In this document: piece after piece, positions 7,208 to 14,867 of the stretch
Position numbering within the stretch: position 1 is the first letter of the stretch
Layout of the letters: every line of letters starts with the position of its first letter
Source: Bacillota bacterium
GTDB lineage: Bacteria > Bacillota > Negativicutes > Veillonellales > Negativicoccaceae
Direction of reading: 5' to 3'
NCBI GenBank assembly: GCA_023418435.1
Contig: JAEZZT010000023.1
Span: 1 to 19,123 of the forward strand
Length of the DNA: 19,123 nucleotides
Program-made: the position numbers and the translations under genes
Notes under the pieces: generated by a model
The model's input: only the letters and a program-made list of their open reading frames with translations
What the model was told of the DNA's origin: nothing
Databases searched by the model: none

Positions 7208-7236
7208 ATATTAGCGTAGAGCGAAGAACTTGTCAA
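7208..7236 (-). promoter_or_regulatory. Promoter of tRNA-Ser, overlapping the 3' end of the epimerase gene
   Basis: Perfect TTGACA (7236-7231) and TAATAT (7213-7208; 4 of 6) with a 17-bp spacer; an alternative TATAAT 3 bp further has a longer spacer. The -35 overlaps the last codons of the epimerase gene. Confidence 0.65.
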
Positions 7237-8192
7237 CCTTTTTTACTTTTTTCCAACACACTTAACGCCCGGAGTCCTTCCTCCAAACCAATGGTCGGTT
7301 CCCAGCCCAATACTTTTTTCGCCTTGTCCACATTCAAAACGGAACGACGGATATCGCCTTCACGAGGTCCGGCAACCCGCAAACTTGCACTCGAATCGAA
7401 TGCTTTCGCAATCATCTCATAAATATCGCGAATATACACTTCCTGTCCCGTACCGATGTTCAATGCAGTATTGCAGGGACACTCCTCTGCCAGGATATTA
7501 GCCTTCACCACATCCGCCACATGTACATAATCTCGCGAGCAGCCTCTCGGCATATCTTCATATGTATAGAGCACGGACTCCCGATCCGCCAAGACATTGT
7601 TGATAAAAATCGGAATCACACCGCACTCTCCATCCGGAATCTGGCGTGGCCCATATACATTGGCATAGCGCAAAATCGTATAAGAAAAGCCATGTATGCG
7701 TGCATACATCTCCAAATACTTTTCGCCGGCATATTTATGAATGGCATACGGTGAAATCAACTGCGGCAAATCCGTCTCTGCAGATTGCTCCTCACCATGA
7801 ATTTCCTTCGAAAGTGCACCACCGGAGGATACGTAGACGATATTTTCCACTTGATTTTCAATCGCACAAAGCAAGACTTGGAGGAAACCTTTGCCATTAA
7901 TCTCTTGATCGCGTAACGGTTCCACCACCGAGTCGGCTACCGATTTTTGCGCTGCATGATGATTGACTACTTGCGGTTTTACTTCTGCAAATATTCTCTT
8001 GAGATTGGGAAGATCACAAATATCCTGCTCATACACATGCAAATTCGGATGCGTACGAACGGCACTTAAATTTTCCCACGTCCCCGAAGAAAAGTCATCG
8101 ACTACAGCGACTTGCCAGCCCTTCGCCAAATAAGCTTCCGTAATATGCGAACCGATAAATCCGGCCCCTCCCGTGATCAGTATCGTCTTCAT
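7233..8192 (-). CDS. NAD-dependent sugar-nucleotide epimerase/dehydratase (GalE-like extended SDR)
   Basis: Cytosolic short-chain dehydrogenase of 319 residues. The Rossmann motif TGGAGFIGSH is at 7-16, the acidic residues D32/D33 after beta-2 indicate NAD binding, and the catalytic set is S122/S123 with Y149-x-x-x-K153 (SPYAIHKYAGE). NVYGPRQ and SRDYVHVADV are typical of UDP-glucose/GlcNAc 4-epimerases and related dehydratases; the exact sugar is not readable. It probably supplies UDP-hexose for surface polysaccharide, together with the phosphohexomutase and ligase nearby. The start at 8192 follows AGGAGG-AACC; an in-frame upstream extension to 8294 would run through the leader terminator and is rejected. 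Its stop overlaps the tRNA promoter. Confidence 0.9.
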   Translation of the reverse strand: MKTILITGGAGFIGSHITEAYLAKGWQVAVVDDFSSGTWENLSAVRTHPNLHVYEQDICDLPNLKRIFAEVKPQVVNHHAAQKSVADSVVEPLRDQEINGKGFLQVLLCAIENQVENIVYVSSGGALSKEIHGEEQSAETDLPQLISPYAIHKYAGEKYLEMYARIHGFSYTILRYANVYGPRQIPDGECGVIPIFINNVLADRESVLYTYEDMPRGCSRDYVHVADVVKANILAEECPCNTALNIGTGQEVYIRDIYEMIAKAFDSSASLRVAGPREGDIRRSVLNVDKAKKVLGWEPTIGLEEGLRALSVLEKSKKG

Positions 8193-8209
8193 GGTTCCTC
8201 CTAGCATTG

Positions 8210-8239
8210 AAAAACACCGTAAGCAGTCGTCTACGGTGT
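8210..8239 (-). terminator. Terminator-like hairpin in the epimerase leader (possible attenuator)
   Basis: Minus strand ACACCGTA / TACGGTGT, 8 bp perfect, 10-nt loop, followed by TTTTTC. It sits between the putative promoter at 8301-8293 and the epimerase ribosome-binding site, ending only 8 nt before AGGAGG. Two further hairpins precede it: GGATG/CATCC (8256-8241) and GGCG/CGCC (8277-8266). The leader would be about 94 nt. No antiterminator partner is evident. Confidence 0.6.
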
Positions 8240-8292
8240 CGGATGCCTTGACATCCCTTCCTCGTGGCGTACTCGCCTTTACTGTCAGTTCC

Positions 8293-8301
8293 ATTATATC
8301 A
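8293..8301 (-). promoter_or_regulatory. Extended -10 promoter of the epimerase leader
   Basis: Minus strand TGATATAAT, that is TG, one base, then a perfect TATAAT (8298-8293). No good -35. The start would be near 8286. Confidence 0.55.
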
Positions 8302-8401
8302 CAGAAGGCACACTCCCTTTTGTCGTATCAAAACTCCATCCGATCCACTGTATATCATAGTAGAAAAAACCAGAAAACTTCTCTTCACCTCCTTATCTAT
8401 C

Positions 8402-9169
8402 CTAGTTGTAGAGGCGTGACTTCCCTCTCGGTCCATGGTCTATGCTCTGAATATTCAAGATTCGATAAATATAGTCCTCTAGAATCGGAACCATTTCTTT
8501 ATCGGTAGTAAAAATATCCAAATTTCTAAGATAGTATTCTAAAAGCACTTCTTTTTCCATGTCAAGAAGTGTTTTTTCTACGATATTTTCGTCCACTTCG
8601 TTAAGTAATTTTTCTATTTTTTCTTTGTGTTCGCTCAGAACTTTTTCCCCATCCTTATTCAAGGCTTCTCCGACATACCCAGCCAATCGTTCTCTATATA
8701 GTTTTTGTCTCGCTTCCATCGGGTAATTGGCTACAAATTCTGCCTCCTCTTTTCTAGCTTGTTCCGCTTCCTTGATTGCTCTTTCTACTTCAGCTTTTCT
8801 GACTCGTTCATGGTCTTCTGTATAATCTTTTGGTTCCTCGTTTTCTTTTTTCTCCTCTTTTTGTTCTGTTTTCTGCTCCACCTCATCTTTCGGTTTTTCT
8901 TCTTCTTGGGATTCTTCTTCTTTTTTCGGTTGTTCTTTTTGTCTCTCTTCATAGTTTTGCCGGACTTTGTCAAGGTCAAGATATTTCTTCTCAATACCTT
9001 CTGGCAAAATTACTTTTGTAGGTGCTTCGCTTTGGGTGTTTTGTTCTTGTTTCGGATATTCCTGTTTTGTTTCCTCATCGATAATGGTGATCAGGTCACC
9101 GGACACATCTCCATCCATAAATCTTTTCCCTAGTTTCATATCCTTTTTTATTTCAAAACCTTGTCCCAT
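8402..9169 (-). CDS. Highly charged coiled-coil protein of unknown function, partner of the helicase-PLD gene
   Basis: 255 residues, no family recognised. Residues 1-60 form a short N-terminal region beginning MGQGFEIKKDMKLGKRF. Residues about 65-150 are low-complexity Glu/Lys/Gln, predicted coiled coil or disordered, with runs such as KKEEESQEEEKPKDE. Residues 150-255 look like an amphipathic helical domain ending GPRGKSRLYN. There is no signal peptide or membrane segment, so it is probably cytoplasmic. The start ATG follows AAGGAGGAGCTT. It lies 67 bp downstream of the helicase-PLD gene on the same strand with no terminator between, so the two are probably co-transcribed. Its A/T-rich composition resembles the helicase gene rather than the flanking core genes. 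It could be an adaptor, inhibitor or structural partner of the helicase-nuclease. Confidence 0.8.
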   Translation of the reverse strand: MGQGFEIKKDMKLGKRFMDGDVSGDLITIIDEETKQEYPKQEQNTQSEAPTKVILPEGIEKKYLDLDKVRQNYEERQKEQPKKEEESQEEEKPKDEVEQKTEQKEEKKENEEPKDYTEDHERVRKAEVERAIKEAEQARKEEAEFVANYPMEARQKLYRERLAGYVGEALNKDGEKVLSEHKEKIEKLLNEVDENIVEKTLLDMEKEVLLEYYLRNLDIFTTDKEMVPILEDYIYRILNIQSIDHGPRGKSRLYN

Positions 9170-9236
9170 AAGCTCCTCCTTTTTTCGTGAACTTATCTGT
9201 AGTAATCCTCAGACCACGCGCACTATTCCTATCCGG

Positions 9237-11261
9237 CTAGAAATCGAAATATTTCCGGCGGTGGTCCTCAATCGTGCCTTCATCTTTAATCAAGCTACCC
9301 GTTTCGTCCCTTTCGCCTTGACCATTGTAGGAAAGCCAATTGTAGCTACCGACAATACAAAACTCATGATCGCATATCAACAGCTTGCCATGACTATTGG
9401 TCCGCTTGATTTCAAAGCCGGGATAGCCCTTTAACTCGTTTTTCAAGTGCTGCGCCAATTTCTCCGTCTCTATATCTTTGCCGGCCAATTTTTCTAACTG
9501 TACATGCTTTTTATGTTTATTTTTGTTGTTTTCTACTGCTTTCATCACTTTGCGTTCAGCATCCTCTTCACCGATGCCATAGAGAATTTTGACCTTGACG
9601 CCTTTTCTTAATAAGATTCGCAATTTGTCAATCAAAAATTCATCCACTACATCTCCGCGAATCCACGGGGACAAAATATTCAGCTCTTTTTCGGCCTGAT
9701 TTAGAGCAGTTTGAAAATAATTTTTGCACTCTACTTTCGACAAAGGTTGTACAGAACTAAGCCCCAATGCTATCTCCCAAGCATCTTTCTCCCGGCTTCT
9801 ATTCCGACTCATGAAGTGTTTTACCGCATCATAACCGTCAATAGGAGTGATCGTCTCCGTCCCTTGTGGGAACAAGGAAAACACATTACCCTTGAATCCG
9901 ATGACCAAGCGATTCTTGGCTCGAGTGGCCGCCACATACAGCAGACGCAATCCAAGTGCATGGTATTGCTCCATATCTTCACCTTCTAAAATCGGTTTGC
10001 CCTTCAAGAAGTCCTCATTCACGTCCAGGGCAATGATATTATCAAATTCCAACCCTTTGATTGAATGATAGGTACTTAAGAAAACAGTCGCATCTTCACT
10101 CAATTTATCCTGCGAATTACAAATTGCCGCTTTGATATTATGTATCTTTAATACTTTCTGCCAACGCTTCAACGCTTCATTTTGGTAGCAAAGGATGCAT
10201 ATACTTTCTTTTCCCTTTAAAGCACGGATCAACTGGCAAACAACCATAATTTCAATATCCTCATCGATGAAATCAATGAGCATCGGCTTTTCTCCACCTC
10301 GTGATATCGTCTCCGACAACAACACTTCCGTTAAATTCTTTTGTAGGACATCCGAGGTCAAAATGGTGTTGGCAAAATCGGCAATCTCTTTTGTATTGCG
10401 ATAATTTTTCTGCAAGCGAGTAATTTTATTGCGCACTTGCAGACCGCTACTTTTCCAAGACATGCGCTTACCGTAAATCTCCTGCGCTTCATCGCCCAAG
10501 TATAGTAACATTCCATCTTTCTTCAGCAGACGCACAATCGAAGCAATAACCATGGGACTAAAGTCCTGCGCTTCATCAATGATAATATTGTCATAAATCC
10601 CGTTCGGATGATGTTCTTCCAGAAATGAAATCAATGCATTACCGGCACCATCATAATCACAAAGGCATTCTTTCTCTAATAGATACTTGTATCGTTCATA
10701 AACTGCCCAATAAAACCTCCTCTTTTCACGTGGTAAGTTTTTAATTCGACAGCCGATCCGCTCCTCGTTTATATACTCTTCCAAGCTGCGACGACCGAAC
10801 CCTTGAATAAAACTGATCTCATCTTTGAAGTATTGCCAGTGTTTTTCGTATTCCGAATTATCTTCCAACTTGCGACAGTACCAAATCGCTCCTCGAATTA
10901 AGTGCTCGGGTCTCTTTTTTTCTTTAGGGTATATAGGCTTTCCATCCGAATATTTGGTACTAAGCAATTTTAAAAAGAGCGCGTGGTAGGTGTATACATC
11001 CACCGGTAGTTCGGACGCAGAAAACAAACGATAACCTCGCTCCGCCTCCTTGATCTGACGTACATTGACTTTAAATTGCTCTGCCAAAGTAGCGTTATAG
11101 GTGACAAACAAATTCTTGCTCAGGGGATCTTTCGCTAAAATATCTCTGAATTTAGCCAAGGCCAGCACCGTTTTCCCCGAACCGGCGGAGCCCAAGAGAA
11201 TGTTATGACCTTTCAGATCCTTATGGATAAACTCAATTTGCTTGCTATCAATTTCTAGCAT
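9237..11261 (-). CDS. UvrD-like SF1 DNA helicase fused to a C-terminal phospholipase D (HKD) nuclease domain
   Basis: 674 residues. Residues 1 to about 460 form a UvrD/Rep-type SF1 motor: Walker A GSAGSGKT (24-31), Walker B IIIDEAQD (226-233), motif III LGDEAQEIY (255-263), motif IV LQKNYRNT (283-290), motif V TYHSIKGLEFDNII (397-410) and motif VI LLYVAATRAKNRL (440-452). Residues about 505-674 form a PLD-family domain with one HKD motif, H624-G-K626-x4-D631, followed by the family segment IVGSYNWLS. One HKD per chain implies dimerisation for a complete active site. The expected role is ATP-driven DNA unwinding or translocation with nucleic-acid cleavage, as in several phage-defence proteins; this is inference. 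The start ATG follows GGAGG. The charged protein at 8402-9169 follows. A/T content is higher than in flanking genes, suggesting transfer. Confidence 0.9.
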   Translation of the reverse strand: MLEIDSKQIEFIHKDLKGHNILLGSAGSGKTVLALAKFRDILAKDPLSKNLFVTYNATLAEQFKVNVRQIKEAERGYRLFSASELPVDVYTYHALFLKLLSTKYSDGKPIYPKEKKRPEHLIRGAIWYCRKLEDNSEYEKHWQYFKDEISFIQGFGRRSLEEYINEERIGCRIKNLPREKRRFYWAVYERYKYLLEKECLCDYDGAGNALISFLEEHHPNGIYDNIIIDEAQDFSPMVIASIVRLLKKDGMLLYLGDEAQEIYGKRMSWKSSGLQVRNKITRLQKNYRNTKEIADFANTILTSDVLQKNLTEVLLSETISRGGEKPMLIDFIDEDIEIMVVCQLIRALKGKESICILCYQNEALKRWQKVLKIHNIKAAICNSQDKLSEDATVFLSTYHSIKGLEFDNIIALDVNEDFLKGKPILEGEDMEQYHALGLRLLYVAATRAKNRLVIGFKGNVFSLFPQGTETITPIDGYDAVKHFMSRNRSREKDAWEIALGLSSVQPLSKVECKNYFQTALNQAEKELNILSPWIRGDVVDEFLIDKLRILLRKGVKVKILYGIGEEDAERKVMKAVENNKNKHKKHVQLEKLAGKDIETEKLAQHLKNELKGYPGFEIKRTNSHGKLLICDHEFCIVGSYNWLSYNGQGERDETGSLIKDEGTIEDHRRKYFDF

Positions 11262-11339
11262 CCGATACTTCCTCCAAGTTCGCCATCATTTACAACAGCA
11301 TCTCTTTCTTTAAATTTTTATTTACTTTGGTTTTATATT

Positions 11340-11369
11340 ATTTTATCATATACTCTATTTTTTCTACAA
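11340..11369 (-). promoter_or_regulatory. Promoter of the helicase-PLD cassette
   Basis: TTGTAG (11369-11364) and TAAAAT (11345-11340; 5 of 6), 18 bp apart, with TG one base upstream of the -10 (extended). It starts immediately after the phosphohexomutase terminator, so the cassette has its own promoter. The 5'UTR of about 75 nt is A/T-rich. Confidence 0.5.
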
Positions 11370-11373
11370 AAAT

Positions 11374-11406
11374 AGCCACTAAAATTGAAGTTCAATTTTA
11401 GTGGCT
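11374..11406 (-). terminator. Terminator of the phosphohexomutase operon (33-nt palindrome)
   Basis: A 16-bp perfect inverted repeat, AGCCACTAAAATTGAA / TTCAATTTTAGTGGCT, with a 1-nt centre, followed on the minus strand by ATTTTTGT. It is 18 nt past the stop codon. The arms are exceptionally long and perfect. Confidence 0.9.
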
Positions 11407-11424
11407 GAATCTATGTTTTTTCGA

Positions 11425-12795
11425 TTATTCCTCTTTGCCGCCGATGAGTGCAAGTACTTCATCGCGCTTTTCTGCCATCAAAGCAGGATCGCCTTTGGTT
11501 TCCAGATTAAAGCGCAACAGCGGTTCGGTATTCGATGCCCGGAGATTAAAACGCCACTCTCCCATGTCGATGCTCAAACCATCCAAGTGCTTGACCTCCA
11601 CCGCCTGTGGGGCATAGGTTTCTTCCACTCGCTTCAAGACAGTTTCCACATCCTCCACTACGCGGTTGATCTCGCCGCTGCAGGGATATGCGGCCGCCAT
11701 CTCGTCCACCAGTTGCGACAACGTCTTGCCACTGGTGCAGAGCATTTGCGCTACGATCAGCCAAGGTATCATCCCGCTGTCACAATACGAAAAGTCCCTG
11801 AAGAAATGATGTGCACTCATTTCCGCTCCATAGAAACCATTCACACGTCGCATGGTTTCTTTCATGAAGGCATGGCCGCCTTTCGACTCCACGGGCACGC
11901 CGTTGTACTGCCGGCAAATCGCTTGCGTATTCCAATACAGTCTCGGATCGTGAATAATCGTTTCCCCCGGATGTGCTGCCAAAAAATGTTTGGCCAACAT
12001 GCCGAGCACATAGTAACCCTCGACAAAGTTGCCTTTCTCGTCCACGAAGAAACAGCGGTCGAAGTCGCCATCCCAGGCCACTCCCATATCCGCACGTTCG
12101 GCCAAAACCGCATCAATGGTGACTTGCCGATTTTTCTCCAACATCGGATTCGGTACGCCATGCGGAAAAGTCGGGTCCGCATCCATGTACATTTCATGCC
12201 AGGTAAAAGGCAAATGCGGTTTGAGGTCCTGAAAGGCAATATTGGCCCCGCCGTTGCCGGCGTTTACCACGATATGCAAGGGGCATAGTTTTTCCTTGTC
12301 CACATATTTCAGCAAAGTGCGAATGTAGGCCTCTTGCACATCCAAGGTATGCCGACGTCCTCTTGCTCTCTCATCAAGAAAATTGCCCGCAAATACCCGC
12401 TGCTCGATTTCTTTGAGTCCGGTATCGGCACTGATGGGAATCCCCTCTTCACGAACCAATTTCAAGCCGTTATAGTTCATCGGATTGTGACTGGCCGTCA
12501 CCATAATACCGCCGTCCAAATGGTAATGGAAAGTTGCAAAATACACCATCTCCGTACCGCAACGACCGATATCATAGACTTGGACTCCACCGTCCAAAAG
12601 TCCCTCGCATACGGCATCCGCCAATGCCGGCGATGACTCGCGGATATCATAACCCACGGCTACTTTCTCGGCTTCATATTGATCCGCATACGCTCGTCCG
12701 ACACGATATGCCAACTCTTCGTCCACTTCATTCGGCACTACACCACGAATGTCGTAGGCCTTAAAACCTGCTCTTGATCTATCCTTGAAATCCAT
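11425..12795 (-). CDS. Phosphomannomutase/phosphoglucomutase (alpha-D-phosphohexomutase)
   Basis: Cytosolic enzyme of 456 residues interconverting hexose-6-phosphate and hexose-1-phosphate (mannose and/or glucose), the entry step to GDP-mannose or UDP-glucose for surface glycans. The motifs of the four domains are all visible: FKAYDIRG (11-18), phosphoserine loop TASHNP (Ser102), metal loop DGDFDR (242-247), sugar-specificity loop GAEMSAHHFF (323-332) and phosphate-binding RASNTEP in domain 4. The sugar loop reads EMSAH where the common motif is EMSGH, a mild variant. AlgC-like length favours a dual-specificity PMM/PGM. The ATG overlaps the yerC stop (TAATG), implying translational coupling. 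A strong palindromic terminator follows. Confidence 0.93.
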   Translation of the reverse strand: MDFKDRSRAGFKAYDIRGVVPNEVDEELAYRVGRAYADQYEAEKVAVGYDIRESSPALADAVCEGLLDGGVQVYDIGRCGTEMVYFATFHYHLDGGIMVTASHNPMNYNGLKLVREEGIPISADTGLKEIEQRVFAGNFLDERARGRRHTLDVQEAYIRTLLKYVDKEKLCPLHIVVNAGNGGANIAFQDLKPHLPFTWHEMYMDADPTFPHGVPNPMLEKNRQVTIDAVLAERADMGVAWDGDFDRCFFVDEKGNFVEGYYVLGMLAKHFLAAHPGETIIHDPRLYWNTQAICRQYNGVPVESKGGHAFMKETMRRVNGFYGAEMSAHHFFRDFSYCDSGMIPWLIVAQMLCTSGKTLSQLVDEMAAAYPCSGEINRVVEDVETVLKRVEETYAPQAVEVKHLDGLSIDMGEWRFNLRASNTEPLLRFNLETKGDPALMAEKRDEVLALIGGKEE

Positions 12796-13097
12796 TATCT
12801 TTCCCTTTCCAAACGTTTCAATACTTGTATATATCCGTCCGCGCCAAATTTCAACGATCTCTTCACCCTGCTGATAGTAGCCGAGCTGGCACCCGTCAAC
12901 TCTTCAATGCGCTCATACTTTTCACCTTGGTACAAAAGCTGCGCTACTTCCAAACGCATACCGAAATCATGCAGTTCGGATATGGTACATAAATCTTCCA
13001 GAAATGCATATACTTCGGCAGTATTTTCCAAAGACAGAATCGCTGCCGCCAAGCGGTCCATTTGCGGACTTACCAAACGCGAATTGATACTCATCAT
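12795..13097 (-). CDS. yerC: YerC/YecD family TrpR-superfamily regulator
   Basis: 100-residue DNA-binding protein of the TrpR/YerC-YecD family. The core LCTISELHDFGMRLEVAQLL (about 36-55) is followed by a helix-turn-helix with ERIEELTGASSATISRVKR (about 62-80), matching the family pattern in which TGAS-ATISR is the recognition region. No effector is known from sequence. AAGGAGG precedes two adjacent ATGs by 4 and 7 nt; the second (13094) has the better spacing, so the real product may be 99 residues. It is the first gene of a two-gene unit with the phosphohexomutase (TAATG overlap), and has its own extended -10 promoter. Confidence 0.88.
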   Translation of the reverse strand: MMSINSRLVSPQMDRLAAAILSLENTAEVYAFLEDLCTISELHDFGMRLEVAQLLYQGEKYERIEELTGASSATISRVKRSLKFGADGYIQVLKRLERER

Positions 13098-13117
13098 CGG
13101 CCCTCCTTATTTTCTTT

Positions 13118-13126
13118 ATTATAGCA
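13118..13126 (-). promoter_or_regulatory. Extended -10 promoter of yerC and the phosphohexomutase gene
   Basis: TGCTATAAT on the minus strand (perfect TATAAT at 13123-13118 with TG one base before). No good -35 at 17 bp; a TTGACT lies too close to serve. The start is near 13111, just before AAGGAGG. Confidence 0.55.
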
Positions 13127-13171
13127 AATAGTCAAAGAATTTCCTATACAACAAGGCTTTTAACAATAAAA

Positions 13172-13195
13172 GAGCCCCTCCTCTCGGAAGGACTC
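13172..13195 (-). terminator. Terminator of the ABC transporter operon
   Basis: Stem GAGTCCTTCC / GGAGGGGCTC, 10 bp with two G-U pairs, GAGA tetraloop (13185-13182), then TTTTATT. It lies 7 nt after the permease stop codon. Confidence 0.85.
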
Positions 13196-13202
13196 AAACA
13201 AT

Positions 13203-14867
13203 TTACATGGAAACATCCCGCTTGCCGGTGAGTTTAAAGAAAATCAGCAAGCTGACGATACTGGTTACCGTCAAAATCGTCGAGAACGCGCTAGCATTGC
13301 CATAGTTCCCACGAATAACTTCCGTATAAATCGAAACAGTCAATGTTTGCGTGCGACTCGTGTAGAGAATGATGGAGCTGGACAATTCGCTGATGACGGT
13401 CACCCAGCTCATAATCGCACCGGATAATATTCCCGGTACCATCATCGGCAACAAAATCTTGCGGAAAGTCGTTGCATCGGAAGCACCGAGCGAGACCGCC
13501 GCTTCTTCTACACTTGGGGAGATTTGCCCGATAATCGCAGCCGTAGAGCGCACCGTATACGGCATACGACGAATCACATAGGAAATAATCAGAATCAAGG
13601 CAGTGCCCGACAATAAGACCGGCGGCTTGTTGAAGGCAAAGAGGAACGCAATCCCCAAGACCGAGCCCGGTACAATGTACGGGAACATCGTCACCGTATC
13701 GATGACGTTATTCAATATATTGCGATGCCGTACGGTAAGGTACGCTACCAAGACCCCGATCACCACAATGAGGAAAATGGCCGCCAAGCCCAAGGAGTAA
13801 GTATTCCATACCGCATTGGTATCTTTGGCAAAAATCGCGGCATAGCTTTCCAAGGAGTACCCTCCCGTATATACCTGGCCGCCATTGGTTGCCAAGAAAC
13901 TCGTGTAAATAACGACCGCTTGCGGAATAATCGCCAAACCGACAAAGAAGTACACCACGGCATGCAAAAATACATTTTTGAGACCGCCGGCTTGAATCTT
14001 CTGCATCGGTTTCAAGGCCGTCATCGCGTGTGTCCCTTTCTCACTCAACAAACGTTGCGCGAAGAAGAGGAACATCGTCAAGACGATGACGATCAAACAA
14101 AGTGCTGCGGCAAAACCGTCATCACCGCCCACCTCACTCATGAATTGGTTGTAGACCAGAACCGGCATAGTTTTGAAACCTTCACCGATCAACATCGGCG
14201 TACCGAAGTCGGAGAACACGCGCATGAAGATCAATAGCGAGCCCGCCAGCAGTGTCGGCATCACCAACGGCACCACGATCCGGCGCAGGCGGGACAATTG
14301 CCCGGAACCGAGGCTCTCCGCCGCCTCAATCAACGAGGAATCCATGCTTTTCAGCGCCCCGCAGACATACATATAAATCAACGGGAAAGATTGCAAAGTA
14401 AATACCAATAAAATTCCGCTGAATCCGTAAATCCCCTGGTAGTGAAGCCCGAACATTTCATTCCACCAACGGGTCAATACGCCGCTACGTCCCAAGAGTT
14501 GGATCCAGGCATAGGCCCCGATGAAAGGCGGAGACAGATAGGAAATGACAATCAGAATATTGAGTCCGGCCGATCCCCAGATCCGATAGCGCGTCATAAT
14601 ATAGGCCATCGGCACGCCCAATACACCCGCCAAGAAAGTCGATATGACGGTGACTTCCAAGGAGTTGACCAAGGTCGACCAATAAAATTTCTTCGTGAAA
14701 AATTTTGCCAAGTAGTCCCCCGTCAATGCACCGGAGTTGGGATCGACGACCGCCTTGTAAAGGACGAGAACCATGGGCATCAAGATGAAAACCGCACAGA
14801 AAGCAAAAATAATCAAACTGACAGCCCACCACATTTTGCGTCCGGCGGTATTTGCTGTCTTATTCAT
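13203..14867 (-). CDS. ABC transporter fused double permease (FbpB/AfuB-like)
   Basis: Inner-membrane protein of 554 residues made of two fused binding-protein-dependent permease domains, each with about six membrane segments. Each half carries an EAA coupling loop for the ATPase: EAAESLGSG-x-LSRLRRIVVP (181-200) and EEAAVSLGASDATTFRKILLP (454-474). The fused form and gene order are typical of ferric-iron (FbpABC, AfuABC), 2-aminoethylphosphonate and related importers; no substrate can be read from the sequence. Its ATG overlaps the ATPase stop (ATGA), so the two are translationally coupled. A terminator follows at once. Confidence 0.92.
   Translation of the reverse strand: MNKTANTAGRKMWWAVSLIIFAFCAVFILMPMVLVLYKAVVDPNSGALTGDYLAKFFTKKFYWSTLVNSLEVTVISTFLAGVLGVPMAYIMTRYRIWGSAGLNILIVISYLSPPFIGAYAWIQLLGRSGVLTRWWNEMFGLHYQGIYGFSGILLVFTLQSFPLIYMYVCGALKSMDSSLIEAAESLGSGQLSRLRRIVVPLVMPTLLAGSLLIFMRVFSDFGTPMLIGEGFKTMPVLVYNQFMSEVGGDDGFAAALCLIVIVLTMFLFFAQRLLSEKGTHAMTALKPMQKIQAGGLKNVFLHAVVYFFVGLAIIPQAVVIYTSFLATNGGQVYTGGYSLESYAAIFAKDTNAVWNTYSLGLAAIFLIVVIGVLVAYLTVRHRNILNNVIDTVTMFPYIVPGSVLGIAFLFAFNKPPVLLSGTALILIISYVIRRMPYTVRSTAAIIGQISPSVEEAAVSLGASDATTFRKILLPMMVPGILSGAIMSWVTVISELSSSIILYTSRTQTLTVSIYTEVIRGNYGNASAFSTILTVTSIVSLLIFFKLTGKRDVSM

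Noticed and set aside
8193..8294. N-terminal extension of the epimerase to 353 residues
   Set aside because: It would translate the leader hairpins; the internal ATG at 8192 has AGGAGG and begins exactly at the Rossmann strand.
8705..9133. Phe/Leu-rich plus-strand frame that looks like a membrane protein
   Set aside because: It is the complement of Glu/Lys codons (GAA and AAA read as TTC and TTT) in the charged protein; the hydrophobicity is an artefact.
11401..12288. 295-codon plus-strand open frame opposite the phosphohexomutase
   Set aside because: Its start lies in the terminator and the opposite strand encodes a complete phosphohexomutase.
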